NCBI GenBank assembly: GCA_013154335.1
Contig: JAADCQ010000026.1
Location: 1-37,520, forward strand
Direction: 5' to 3'
Origin: Methanopyri archaeon
Lineage (GTDB): Archaea > JAADCQ01 > Methanopyri > Methanopyrales > Methanopyraceae
DNA: 37,520 nt
Shown: positions 30,724 through 37,520 of the stretch, piece after piece
Layout of the letters: each line of letters begins with the position of its first letter
Position numbering within the stretch: the stretch's first letter is position 1
Notes under the pieces: model-generated
What the model was told of the DNA's origin: nothing
The model's input: only the letters and a program-made list of their open reading frames with translations
Databases searched by the model: none
Position numbers and translations under genes: made by a program

Positions 30724-32034
30724 TCACTTGATCACGGGGATCACCCGCTCCTTCGCCATCTCGGCCACCCTCTTGTAGTTGTGTAGGGTCACGTTGATCG
30801 ACGGTATGTCCCTGAAATGAACTATGAAGGGTATCTCGTCTAGGTACATTATCTCCCTGCCGTTGATGTCCTCCCCGTACGCGGCCACTATCCTCTCCAC
30901 GTTGTCCGCCATCTCGTCGCTGGAACCGGAGTACACCTCCATCACCTCCACGTCGGCCTCCTCCTGTAGCGTCTCGGCCACCCAACCCTTGCACCTCTTG
31001 TCGGAGACGAGGAGTATCACGTCCTTCACGCCCAGGTTATCGAACGCCTCCAGGTGCTTCCAGAAGACCACGTACTTACGGCCCTCCTCCTTGTGCTTCC
31101 ATATCGGTCTCCTCGGGAGTTTCATCCTCACCTTGAGGAACCACGTGTAGGACATGTCGAACAGCGGTAGGTCCAGGACCATGGAGAGGTACAACCCGTA
31201 GAAGCTCGAGGGCGCGTCCGTGTAGGCCACGACCACGTCGGACTTGTTCCAACTCTTCATGGCGGTGACGCCGTCCACGCCCCAGCCCATCACCCGGGGG
31301 AGGTACCTCCAATTGTGTCTACCGAGCTTAGTCAGGGGCCTGACGTAGCTGGGGAGGTCCTCGAGCGTGATCATGTTGTCCGTGGGGAAGTTTATCCTCT
31401 CCACGCCCTTCGACGTGCGCAGGTAGGGTGCCACCAGGGTCCTCGTGTTGGTGGACTCTGCCACGTTCTGGAAATCGTCTATGTCGACGAGGTTCCTGGC
31501 CGCGGATATCATGGAGGTTTTCACGAGGACCAAGGCGGCAAGGGTCCTCTTGAACTCGGACTTGCCCATTATGTAGGAAACGCGCTTCATACCGTACTCC
31601 ATCTCGATGAGCGTGGGAGCGTCCGTGTCCAGCACGGGTGGGATCGCGATCTCGCTCACGGTCTCGCGCTTGGAGGCCTCCACACCCGTCATCTTGGCCC
31701 TGACCATGCTCTTGATGTACTCGAGTTTCTGCCAGAGCTCCATGTCCATGTCGACGATCTCTTCCTCCTCGGGCGGACTCTCCACGGGTTCTATCTTGAT
31801 CTGAGAGGGTCCCTTGACCTTCCTCGGCTTGATCACTATGTTCGTAGGGACCTCTACCCTCACCTCGATCCTCTTGTCCCTGGTCACCACGTTCAGGTGA
31901 TCTCCCTGCCAGACGACCTCGCAACCCGGTGGGACCTTCACCACGGAGGGCTTGTTCTCGGTCATCGCCCTCTCCAGCCTGGTGGCGAGGGCGTCCAGGA
32001 ACAGGGTCAGGTTGTAAACGTCGGCTTCCGCCAT
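30724..32034 (-). CDS. Uncharacterised 436-residue protein
   Basis: I do not recognise this family. ATG 32034 (MAEADVYNLTLFLDAL) is preferred over an open frame reaching 32148, because GGGCGG precedes it and the extra residues are low-complexity. The N-terminal 100 residues are beta-rich (VVKVPPGCEVVWQGDHLNVV); an acidic linker (PPEEEEIVDMDMEL) and a helical middle follow, then an alternating strand/helix region with RKYVVFWKHLEAF, DVILLVSDKRCKGW and INGREIMYLDEIPF that looks like a Rossmann-like or nuclease-type fold. No signal peptide or membrane helix is evident. Flanked by CBS and flavoprotein genes, giving no clear functional clue. Confidence 0.75.
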   Translation of the reverse strand: MAEADVYNLTLFLDALATRLERAMTENKPSVVKVPPGCEVVWQGDHLNVVTRDKRIEVRVEVPTNIVIKPRKVKGPSQIKIEPVESPPEEEEIVDMDMELWQKLEYIKSMVRAKMTGVEASKRETVSEIAIPPVLDTDAPTLIEMEYGMKRVSYIMGKSEFKRTLAALVLVKTSMISAARNLVDIDDFQNVAESTNTRTLVAPYLRTSKGVERINFPTDNMITLEDLPSYVRPLTKLGRHNWRYLPRVMGWGVDGVTAMKSWNKSDVVVAYTDAPSSFYGLYLSMVLDLPLFDMSYTWFLKVRMKLPRRPIWKHKEEGRKYVVFWKHLEAFDNLGVKDVILLVSDKRCKGWVAETLQEEADVEVMEVYSGSSDEMADNVERIVAAYGEDINGREIMYLDEIPFIVHFRDIPSINVTLHNYKRVAEMAKERVIPVIK

Positions 32035-32144
32035 TTTACCGCCCGCACGCCCCCGAGGGTCTGTACCGGGGGAGGGAAAACGGGAAACGGTATCACGGTT
32101 GTGCCCACCTTTCCTCCGATGAGTTAAGGGGGGATAAACCACCC

Positions 32145-32726
32145 TCAACCCTTGATCAACTTGACGACCTCGCCCACCCTCTTACCCAAGTTCTTGGCGG
32201 TCTCCACGCCCGTCTCGTCCTCCTTCACCTCACCGGGCGCCGCCGCCACACCCGCACCACCGAAGTGAGCCGTCGGATCCGCGTCCCCCACCACGATCAT
32301 CGCGTGGATCATGAAGAACGCGTGGATGTCCCTGATCGTCTCCTCCTGGCCCCCGTTCCTCGCCGCACCGACCGCGATAGCCCCACCGACCTTATCCTTC
32401 AACGCCCACTCCACCCTCAAAGGCCTCGTCCTGTCCATGATGGCCTTCAACTGGGCGCTCACGCCGCCGTAGTACACGGGAGAACCCACGATCATACCAT
32501 CGCACTCGCGCATCAACTCGTACACCTTCTCCATGTCGTCCTCGACCCTACACACCCCGTGCTCGATGCAGTAATCGCAAGCCCTGCACGGGGACACGTC
32601 CAACTCCCTCACCGTGATCAACTCCGTGTCCTCACCGGAAACGTCCGCCGCCTCGTCCAACGCCACACGAACCAGGTACTCCGTGTTACTGTCCTTCCTA
32701 GGGCTGCCCGATATACCTAAGATCAT
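32145..32726 (-). CDS. Iron-sulfur flavoprotein (NADPH-dependent FMN reductase family)
   Basis: A 193-residue flavodoxin-like protein. The N-terminus [17 protein letters not shown] is the FMN phosphate loop, [13 protein letters not shown] (C47, C50, C53, C59) is the compact cysteine motif of archaeal iron-sulfur flavoproteins, and [19 protein letters not shown] is the second flavin segment. These proteins move electrons from ferredoxin to small acceptors and often act in oxygen or peroxide defence in methanogens. ATG 32726 is 23 bases from the divergent dtdA start. No separate TATA box was found for it. Confidence 0.92.
   Translation of the reverse strand: MILGISGSPRKDSNTEYLVRVALDEAADVSGEDTELITVRELDVSPCRACDYCIEHGVCRVEDDMEKVYELMRECDGMIVGSPVYYGGVSAQLKAIMDRTRPLRVEWALKDKVGGAIAVGAARNGGQEETIRDIHAFFMIHAMIVVGDADPTAHFGGAGVAAAPGEVKEDETGVETAKNLGKRVGEVVKLIKG
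32711..32720 (+). promoter_or_regulatory. dtdA TATA-like box
   Basis: ATATACCTAA, located inside the 5' end of the opposite flavoprotein gene, lies 30-39 bases before the GTG at 32750. Predicted start is about 32740, leaving a leader of about 10 bases. Confidence 0.4.
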
Positions 32727-32749
32727 ACGACCCGAGCCCCCCGAGGGCT

Positions 32750-33604
32750 GTGACGGGATTGAGGAAACTGATCGTCCTCTGGGACAAGTCGGACCCGGCC
32801 TCGGTCAACATAGCCGAGAAACTGACCGAGGGGGCCACCAAGACCGACGAACAGGAGCTCGAGTTCCACCGTGTCGAGTTCTGGGAGCGCGACGGTATAA
32901 AGTTCGCGATGGCCGCGTCCCTCGGCGAGCTCATCGAGGAGGACGAGGCCTCCGAGTTCGCCGACCACGGGTTCGACGCGGTGGTCTTCGCCTCGAGACA
33001 CGAGAGCAGGAGCCGCGAACCCACCCTCACCGTCCACGTCCCCGGCAACCCCACCCCCGAGGCCAAGTTCGGAGGGGACCCCATGTCGCTGTGCACCGCC
33101 GATCCCGCCGGCATGAAAGAAGCCCTACTCACCCTCAAGAAAGCCGTCGACGAGGGACGCGTCCAAGGGTACACCGTGTGCTACGAGGCCACCCACCACG
33201 GCCCCTCGGACCCGGGGATCCCCTGCTTCTTCATAGAGATAGGATCCGACGAGGAGAGATGGAAGGACGACGACGCCGGCAGAGCCTGCGCCGAGGCCAT
33301 ACTCGCGGCCGTCGACCCCGACGGGTACCGACACGCCATCGGGTACGGCGGGGGACACTACGCCCCCAAACACACCGACGTCGCCCTCACGACCGACATC
33401 GCCTACGGCCACATCATCCCCGACTACGCCATCGACACGGACCGACTACGGACCCAATTCAAGGAAGCCCTCGAGAAAACCCCCGACGCCCGACACCTCG
33501 TGATAGACGACTCCTCCCTACCCGACCGCACCGTGGAACTGCTCGAAGACCTGGCCCGCGAGAACAACCTCAAGGTCGCCACCGCCGACGAACTCAAGGG
33601 GTGA
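32750..33604 (+). CDS. dtdA: Archaeal D-aminoacyl-tRNA deacylase (DtdA/DTD2)
   Basis: Hydrolyses D-aminoacyl-tRNA, stopping D-amino acids entering proteins. The 284-residue protein has the family landmarks: a [24 protein letters not shown] block near residues 85-105, [22 protein letters not shown], and [30 protein letters not shown] toward the C-terminus. It has normal length for the archaeal type, which differs in fold from bacterial DTD. GTG 32750 is used ([11 protein letters not shown]), with TTG 32759 possible. Its stop overlaps the next GTG start (GTGA), so the two are translationally coupled. Confidence 0.94.
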   Translation: MTGLRKLIVLWDKSDPASVNIAEKLTEGATKTDEQELEFHRVEFWERDGIKFAMAASLGELIEEDEASEFADHGFDAVVFASRHESRSREPTLTVHVPGNPTPEAKFGGDPMSLCTADPAGMKEALLTLKKAVDEGRVQGYTVCYEATHHGPSDPGIPCFFIEIGSDEERWKDDDAGRACAEAILAAVDPDGYRHAIGYGGGHYAPKHTDVALTTDIAYGHIIPDYAIDTDRLRTQFKEALEKTPDARHLVIDDSSLPDRTVELLEDLARENNLKVATADELKG

Positions 33605-34113
33605 TCCCCACGCTCAAACACGGCCAACGACTCCGCGGAGAATCCGGATGGACCAGAAGGGTCGGCGCCATCGTGAACCTCCGACACATCGACGTGATAC
33701 TCACCGTGAGAGGACCCAAAGCCTCCCCCTACGCCCTGTTCGACGGCGTCAAATGCCCACTCGTCTACGAAGACCCCGTCGTGAACGTCGCCGCCTACCT
33801 ACTCGAGTTCCCGGAACTCGCCCACCCCACCCCCGTCGGGGAACCCGACCTCGGCGAAGCCACCCTGGTGGTGGGCCACGACGAACACTGGTGCCGCATA
33901 ACCGACGTCGACAGGAGAAACGTCAGGATAAACCTACCCTCGTACGTACCCAGACCCGGCGACGCCGGCGCCCCCATAATCCAAGACGACAAAGTCGTCG
34001 CCATGCTCGCCTCCTACTGGCTCAACGACATGCTGGGAATGGGGCCCAGGATCGACGTCGCCCTCCGAGAACTCCTCGATCACTTCAGACGCACCAACTC
34101 CACCACCCGATGA
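33601..34113 (+). CDS. Uncharacterised protein, degenerate serine-protease-like motif
   Basis: A 170-residue protein coupled to dtdA (GTGA overlap at 33601). I do not recognise a named family. Strand-rich, with [12 protein letters not shown] early and, near the end, [25 protein letters not shown], which resembles the GDSG(G/A)P motif region of chymotrypsin-like proteases with Ala in place of the nucleophile Ser. An early His (LRHIDV) could correspond to the catalytic His. If the resemblance is real, this is a protease fold without activity, perhaps a binding protein. It overlaps the convergent taw2 gene by 34 bases. Confidence 0.65.
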   Translation: MIPTLKHGQRLRGESGWTRRVGAIVNLRHIDVILTVRGPKASPYALFDGVKCPLVYEDPVVNVAAYLLEFPELAHPTPVGEPDLGEATLVVGHDEHWCRITDVDRRNVRINLPSYVPRPGDAGAPIIQDDKVVAMLASYWLNDMLGMGPRIDVALRELLDHFRRTNSTTR

Positions 34114-34907
34114 ACCAACCCCGGACCGTAAGACTTCACATCCCTAACATCGACCACCTCCACCTCGAAACCCCCGGGAACCGCCCCCAACACCTCCCCC
34201 GCCGTCCTACCCTCGTCCCAATCCGCCGGAAACACCTCGTGAACCATAACCCTACCACCAACCCTCACCTTCGACAACGCCACATCCAAAAAATCCAAAG
34301 TACCCTTTAAATACCCCATTATAACCACATCAACCTCCGGAATCAACCCCGCCACCTCCCGGCAATCACCCAAGAACGGCACCACAACATCCCCAACATC
34401 GTTCAACCTAACGTTCTCCACCAGATAACGATACGCCACCGGATTCAACTCAGCACAGTAAACCACCTCCGGATCCCTATGCACCGCAACAGGCAACGAC
34501 AAGTACCCGATCCCCGCGAACATATCGAACACCGAAGCACCATCGAACAACCCACGCTCCGCCAACCTACGCTTCTCCCTCAAATTACCCTTCGCGAACA
34601 TAACCCTAGTAGGATCCAACTTGTACCTAACACCCAACTCCACGTGAACCGTCTCCGCATCACCCTCCCCCGCCACCACCTCACCCACCGGTTCCCTGAA
34701 CACCCCCGAGATACCCCTCCACGCCACCACACACCTGACACCGGGCACCGCCTCCAACACCGCCTCCCCCACCTCCCTCCTGTACCGCCAAGCCTCCCCG
34801 TCGTACAACCTCACCACCGCCACGTCACCCAACCTCAACACCCGACGCGGCAGCCTCCTCCTCACACCCTCCGGCACGACACCCTCCAACAACTCCCGGT
34901 AATCCAC
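34080..34907 (-). CDS. taw2: tRNA wyosine-pathway aminocarboxypropyltransferase (Taw2/TYW2-like)
   Basis: SAM-dependent enzyme of the Trm5/TYW2 family that transfers the aminocarboxypropyl group to C7 of 4-demethylwyosine at G37 of tRNA-Phe. The 275-residue protein has VMFAKGNLREKRR, motif I VFDMFAGIGYLSLPVAV (near 127-143), YCAELNPVAYRYLVENV, and DVVIMGYLKG (MGY at 197-199), the variant that separates TYW2 from Trm5 methyltransferases (NLP). GTG 34907 is chosen because GGTGGGGTGG precedes it and a TATA box lies about 38 bases upstream; GTG 34928 is the longer option. Third codon positions favour G and T, unlike genes on the other strand nearby. Confidence 0.85.
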   Translation of the reverse strand: MDYRELLEGVVPEGVRRRLPRRVLRLGDVAVVRLYDGEAWRYRREVGEAVLEAVPGVRCVVAWRGISGVFREPVGEVVAGEGDAETVHVELGVRYKLDPTRVMFAKGNLREKRRLAERGLFDGASVFDMFAGIGYLSLPVAVHRDPEVVYCAELNPVAYRYLVENVRLNDVGDVVVPFLGDCREVAGLIPEVDVVIMGYLKGTLDFLDVALSKVRVGGRVMVHEVFPADWDEGRTAGEVLGAVPGGFEVEVVDVRDVKSYGPGLVHRVVELVRLK

Positions 34908-34939
34908 GCAACCACCCCACCTAACCACGGTAGAGATAC

Positions 34940-34950
34940 GATTAAATACA
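34940..34950. promoter_or_regulatory. Shared bidirectional TATA box (taw2 / DUF1931)
   Basis: GATTAAATACA contains TTAAATA read on the plus strand (predicted start about 34970, ATG at 34983) and TATTTAAT on the minus strand (predicted start about 34919, GTG at 34907). Both leaders would be about 12 bases. The 75-base divergent gap has no second AT-rich box, so a single near-symmetric TATA element may drive both genes. Confidence 0.55.
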
Positions 34951-34982
34951 GGTTACCCCGAACCGCCGCAGGGATCGTTAGA

Positions 34983-35453
34983 ATGGCACCAACAAGAGTT
35001 GTAGGACTCCCCAGACTACAGACCCTCTACAGGAGATTCGTAGGATTAGACCTGAACAAGAGCAGGGCCAAAGAAATCCTAGATATAGCGGAAAAGAAGC
35101 TCAACGACATATTCGAAGTAGCCGTAGAAAGGGCCAAAGAAGAGGGCAGAGAAAAGGTCAAAATGAGGGACCTACCCCTCACCAAAGGCTTCAAGAGAAC
35201 CATGCAAAGGTACGAGACCAAGAGGGAAAATCTCGACGACCCCAGACTCGACCTATCCCCCATCCTCGACTTCCTACAACCCACCATCGGAACCATGATC
35301 CTCGACGAGCAGGTCAAGGAGAAACTACCCACCATCGCGGCCACCACGCTCCTCCTCATCGGCTACATCATCAAAGAAGTCGACCCCAAGGCCAGGACAC
35401 CCTCGAAGGACGACGTCAAGAGGGCCAAACAGATACTCGACCTCACCCTCTGA
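34983..35453 (+). CDS. DUF1931-family histone-fold protein
   Basis: A 156-residue protein of the DUF1931 type, which contains two histone-like folds in one chain. The first half has LDLNKSRAKEILDIAEKKLNDIF and MRDLPLTKGFKRTMQRY; the second has LDLSPILDFLQ, LPTIAATTLLLIGYIIKEVDP and SKDDVKRAKQILDL. Helix-loop-helix spacing and the DLPLTKG loop match the family. It probably binds DNA as chromatin or a nucleoid protein, distinct from the fused-dimer histone HMk. ATG 34983. Its N-terminal coding half is more A-rich than its neighbours. Followed by the radical SAM gene with a 23-base gap. Confidence 0.82.
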   Translation: MAPTRVVGLPRLQTLYRRFVGLDLNKSRAKEILDIAEKKLNDIFEVAVERAKEEGREKVKMRDLPLTKGFKRTMQRYETKRENLDDPRLDLSPILDFLQPTIGTMILDEQVKEKLPTIAATTLLLIGYIIKEVDPKARTPSKDDVKRAKQILDLTL

Positions 35454-35460
35454 ACCCCCA

Positions 35461-35467
35461 GGGGTGA
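35461..35467 (+). promoter_or_regulatory. Ribosome-binding site deciding the ATA start
   Basis: GGGGTGA is complementary to the 16S 3' end (TCACCTCC) and lies 9 bases before ATA at 35477, the normal spacing. No ATG, GTG or TTG is available in the radical SAM frame at that distance. Confidence 0.6.
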
Positions 35468-35476
35468 TCCCCGACG

Positions 35477-36433
35477 ATAACCGGGCACGTCGACGACCCA
35501 CACCGAATCCTCAACGCCCTCCGCGAACTCGGATGGACGATCCAAGAGGAAGGGAACCGCGCCACCGCCACCTCCCCCACCGGCCACGAGATCGAAGTAT
35601 CCGACGACGGGACCGTCAGGATAACCGGACCACGCCCCGACACCGCCGCCAGAACCCTCCTCAAACTCGCCAAGAAACTCGACATCCACGTCCACCTCGA
35701 CGACCTCACCACCCCACACACGGAACCACAGGTCTACGGCCCCGTACCCTCCCGCCGACTCGGCAGATCCCTCGGCATCGACGTATGCGCCGGCAAATGC
35801 ACCCAAGACTGCAGGTACTGCAGCGTCGGCGTACCCCGGAAAGTCCCCATCCACGACACCCACACCACCGACCCCGAACCCATCCTACAACAACTCCGAC
35901 GAACCCTACGAACCTGCGACCCCGACGCCATCACCTTCGCCGGCGTCGGAGAACCCACCCTGTGCGAGAACCTCTCGGAGATAGCCGAAGAAACCGCCCG
36001 AGAGGCCCGAAGAACCGACGCCGAACTCGTCCTCCTCACCAACACCACCCACCCCTCCCGCCACCAACACGCCTTCGACGAGATCATCGCCAGCCTCGAC
36101 GCCGTCGACCCACACCTCCACCGAACCATCAACAGACCCCACCCAACCCTCACCACCCAACACATCCTCCGAGAACTCGAGAAGATGGACACCGACAACC
36201 TCACCGTCGAAGTACTCCTCTGCCGCCTCCCCGACGGCACCACCAACGCCGAACCCCAACACCTACGACACCTCGCCGAAACCCTAGCCTCCATCGGCGT
36301 CCGAAGGGTCCAACTCAACACCGTCGCCAGACCACCGGCCCACGGCGACGCACGACCGGTCACCGAGGAAGAACTACTGAAAGCCAAGAAAACCCTCGAA
36401 AAAGCCGTGGACCACGTGGAGGTGTACCGGTAG
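35477..36433 (+). CDS. Radical SAM protein with ATA start candidate
   Basis: A 318-residue radical SAM enzyme of unknown substrate. Residues 1-80 form a separate N-terminal domain (DDPHRILNALRELGWTIQEEG). The SAM/[4Fe-4S] motif is CTQDCRYC (C108, C112, C115), preceded by YGPVPSRRLGRSLGIDVCAGK, then FAGVGEPTL and VLLTNTT, typical of the TIM-barrel core. The frame is open without a stop from 35468 to 36430; its first canonical start codon is the ATG at 36185, deep inside the barrel. ATA 35477 (ATA ACC GGG CAC) is proposed as start since GGGGTGA sits 9 bases before it. Very C-rich coding strand. It ends one base from the convergent secreted-protein gene. Confidence 0.85.
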   Translation: MTGHVDDPHRILNALRELGWTIQEEGNRATATSPTGHEIEVSDDGTVRITGPRPDTAARTLLKLAKKLDIHVHLDDLTTPHTEPQVYGPVPSRRLGRSLGIDVCAGKCTQDCRYCSVGVPRKVPIHDTHTTDPEPILQQLRRTLRTCDPDAITFAGVGEPTLCENLSEIAEETAREARRTDAELVLLTNTTHPSRHQHAFDEIIASLDAVDPHLHRTINRPHPTLTTQHILRELEKMDTDNLTVEVLLCRLPDGTTNAEPQHLRHLAETLASIGVRRVQLNTVARPPAHGDARPVTEEELLKAKKTLEKAVDHVEVYR

Positions 36434-36434
36434 A

Positions 36435-37514
36435 TCACCCACCCCTCCGCCGCACCAACGGAAGCACCACCACCGCCGGCAACTCCCTCAACAGGCTCAA
36501 CGGACCACCGCCACCACCGCCAGAACCACCGCCCTGACCACCCGACGAACCACCCTTCCACGGGCACCAGAACACCACCCTACCGGAACACCCCCTAGCC
36601 AACTCCTCCGCCCTCTTGACGTCACCCACCTGGTACGCCAACACGACGTCCGCGATCCGCCTCGCCAACGGGTCGTTCCTCGGAGGCACGTAGATCACGA
36701 ACAACGGCTCCACACCACCCTTCCACCTGAGCACCGCACCGAAACCCGACGTCTCACCCTCCGACTCCGACCAAACCCCGGACACGTTCCCACCCACGGA
36801 ACCCCGCGGGCTCCACCGCTCCACGTTCACCACCCTATGACCGATATCGTACGAGAACACCAACGGGATCGAACCGACAACCTTCACCACCGCCCCGTCC
36901 CCGTACACGTCGTACAGCACGTCCTTGACACCACCCTCACCCGCCACCTCGAAATCGTAAACCAGGTCCGAAGACCCACCGCGACCCTCGATACCGGCCC
37001 GGTACTCCACGTAAACGGACCCCTCACCGCCCGACGCCTCCCCGGAACCACCGCCGGCGGAATGCACGATGATCTGCGTGTACGGCGGCGTCACGGAACA
37101 CCCGAACCGACACACGCAGTCCCCGTACACCACGTACAGGCGGGCATCGGCCAGATCGTCGACGACGGCCGGCAGCTCCACCTTGAACCGCTTCGACAGG
37201 TCGTACGGTCCGACGATCGCGACCACCCTCACCCCACCCAGGTACCCAGGCTCGACGTCCACGCCGACGTCCGACGCCGAAACGAACACGTTCCTCCACG
37301 GTAGGTAAGCGAACACCAAGTCGCCGGGGTCCGTAGCACCCACGTCCACGTACACCTTGGCGCTCCCCCACGCCTTCTCCGCCTCCTTCAGACACGCCTG
37401 AAGCACGCCGTAATCCCCGGAGACGCTCCCCTCCACCACCGGGGTCTCCGCGGCCGTCACCGCGGCCGGACACGCCAGACACAGCGCCACCACACACACC
37501 ATCCAGACACGCAT
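36435..37514 (-). CDS. Secreted/surface protein with C-terminal Gly-rich linker
   Basis: A 359-residue exported protein of unknown function. Residues 1-22 form a Sec signal peptide (MRVWMVCVVALCLACPAAVTAA) with cleavage likely after TAA or near. The mature part is beta-rich with Val/Gly/Tyr and a few cysteines (YGDCVCRFGCSV and CSGRVVFWCPW). At the C-terminus a long Gly/Ser linker (about 321-337) is followed by PLSLLRELPAVVVLPLV and RRRGG, a short hydrophobic stretch with a basic tail that could anchor or sort the protein at the cell surface. The ATG start at 37514 leaves only 6 bases to the window edge, so no promoter is visible. Methanopyrus surface proteins are poorly characterised; role unknown. 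Confidence 0.75.
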   Translation of the reverse strand: MRVWMVCVVALCLACPAAVTAAETPVVEGSVSGDYGVLQACLKEAEKAWGSAKVYVDVGATDPGDLVFAYLPWRNVFVSASDVGVDVEPGYLGGVRVVAIVGPYDLSKRFKVELPAVVDDLADARLYVVYGDCVCRFGCSVTPPYTQIIVHSAGGGSGEASGGEGSVYVEYRAGIEGRGGSSDLVYDFEVAGEGGVKDVLYDVYGDGAVVKVVGSIPLVFSYDIGHRVVNVERWSPRGSVGGNVSGVWSESEGETSGFGAVLRWKGGVEPLFVIYVPPRNDPLARRIADVVLAYQVGDVKRAEELARGCSGRVVFWCPWKGGSSGGQGGGSGGGGGGPLSLLRELPAVVVLPLVRRRGG

Positions 37515-37520
37515 CGCACA

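Noticed and set aside
32614-34113. A 499-residue plus-strand frame spanning dtdA
   Set aside because: Its first two thirds are an Arg-rich shadow of dtdA; only 33601-34113 has plausible protein sequence.
34410-34432. A possible fourth palindrome copy (AACGTTC-N9-TAACGAT)
   Set aside because: It lies inside taw2, the left arm matches only 5 of 7 bases, and no pyrimidine tract or gene end precedes it.
36185-36433. An 82-residue gene beginning at ATG 36185
   Set aside because: It is the C-terminal part of the radical SAM protein; the same frame runs unbroken from 35477.

Overview
The window looks like a chromosomal segment of a hyperthermophilic methanogenic archaeon of the genus Methanopyrus (M. 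kandleri or a close relative). Evidence: a very GC-rich archaeal 16S rRNA gene; the methanogenesis enzyme Mer, matching what I remember of the M. kandleri protein over most of its length; an F420-hydrogenase-type gene set; archaeal information-processing genes (topoisomerase VI A, Nmd3, Rio1, aIF1A, Pcc1, archaeal TyrRS, DtdA, Taw2); and above all a cytidine deaminase-THUMP protein of the CDAT8 type, the tRNA C8-to-U8 editing enzyme described from M. kandleri. GTG and TTG starts are common, and coding density is very high with many overlaps. I see no IS element, CRISPR array, tRNA gene or prophage. No gene-free stretch exceeds 300 bases; the longest is the 265-base divergent gap at 7833-8097.

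Layout. 1-1840: a solitary 16S rRNA unit with a strong TATA box and a near-ideal bulge-helix-bulge processing stem. It is not followed by 23S; protein genes on the opposite strand follow instead. 1842-7832 (minus): a likely operon reading cooS, frhA-like, frhG, frhB, a small Cys-containing protein and an AGOG-type DNA glycosylase. 8098-9028 (plus): two uncharacterised genes, the second Panacea/SocA-like. 9020-13282 (minus): DUF166, TatD, a rubrerythrin-like protein, an HTH-V4R regulator and two CBS proteins. 13480-15990: mer, an ASCH protein, a Cys-rich protein and UspA. 15991-22922 (minus): nine tightly packed genes (trmJ-like, DUF1512-like, nmd3, tyrS, pcc1, aIF1A, rio1, a KH protein, top6A) for ribosome maturation, tRNA modification, translation and DNA topology. 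22950-30719: COG2401 ABC-acetyltransferase, OsmC, an AIR-synthase-like protein, an AEC transporter, an orphan, an MBL-fold protein, KsgA, CDAT8 and a CBS protein. 30724-37514: an orphan, an iron-sulfur flavoprotein, DtdA, a protease-fold-like protein, Taw2, a DUF1931 histone-fold protein, a radical SAM protein and a secreted protein.

Most interesting points. (1) The cooS-frhAGB cluster joins a carbon-monoxide-dehydrogenase homologue to an F420-hydrogenase-like module, yet both catalytic subunits have lost key residues: a Ni-ligand Cys in FrhA, and the acid/base His and Lys plus a D-cluster Cys in CooS. This suggests an altered enzyme feeding F420. (2) A 23-base palindrome, ATCGTTA-N9-TAACGAT, occurs three times, each just after a pyrimidine tract downstream of a gene expected to be highly expressed (16S, mer, rubrerythrin). 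It looks like an undescribed 3'-end element. (3) Three genes (radical SAM, nmd3, AGOG) have conserved N-termini extending beyond any ATG/GTG/TTG; each has an ATA-AC codon pair where the start should be, suggesting AUA initiation.

All family assignments come from reading the sequence and from memory. No database search was run.
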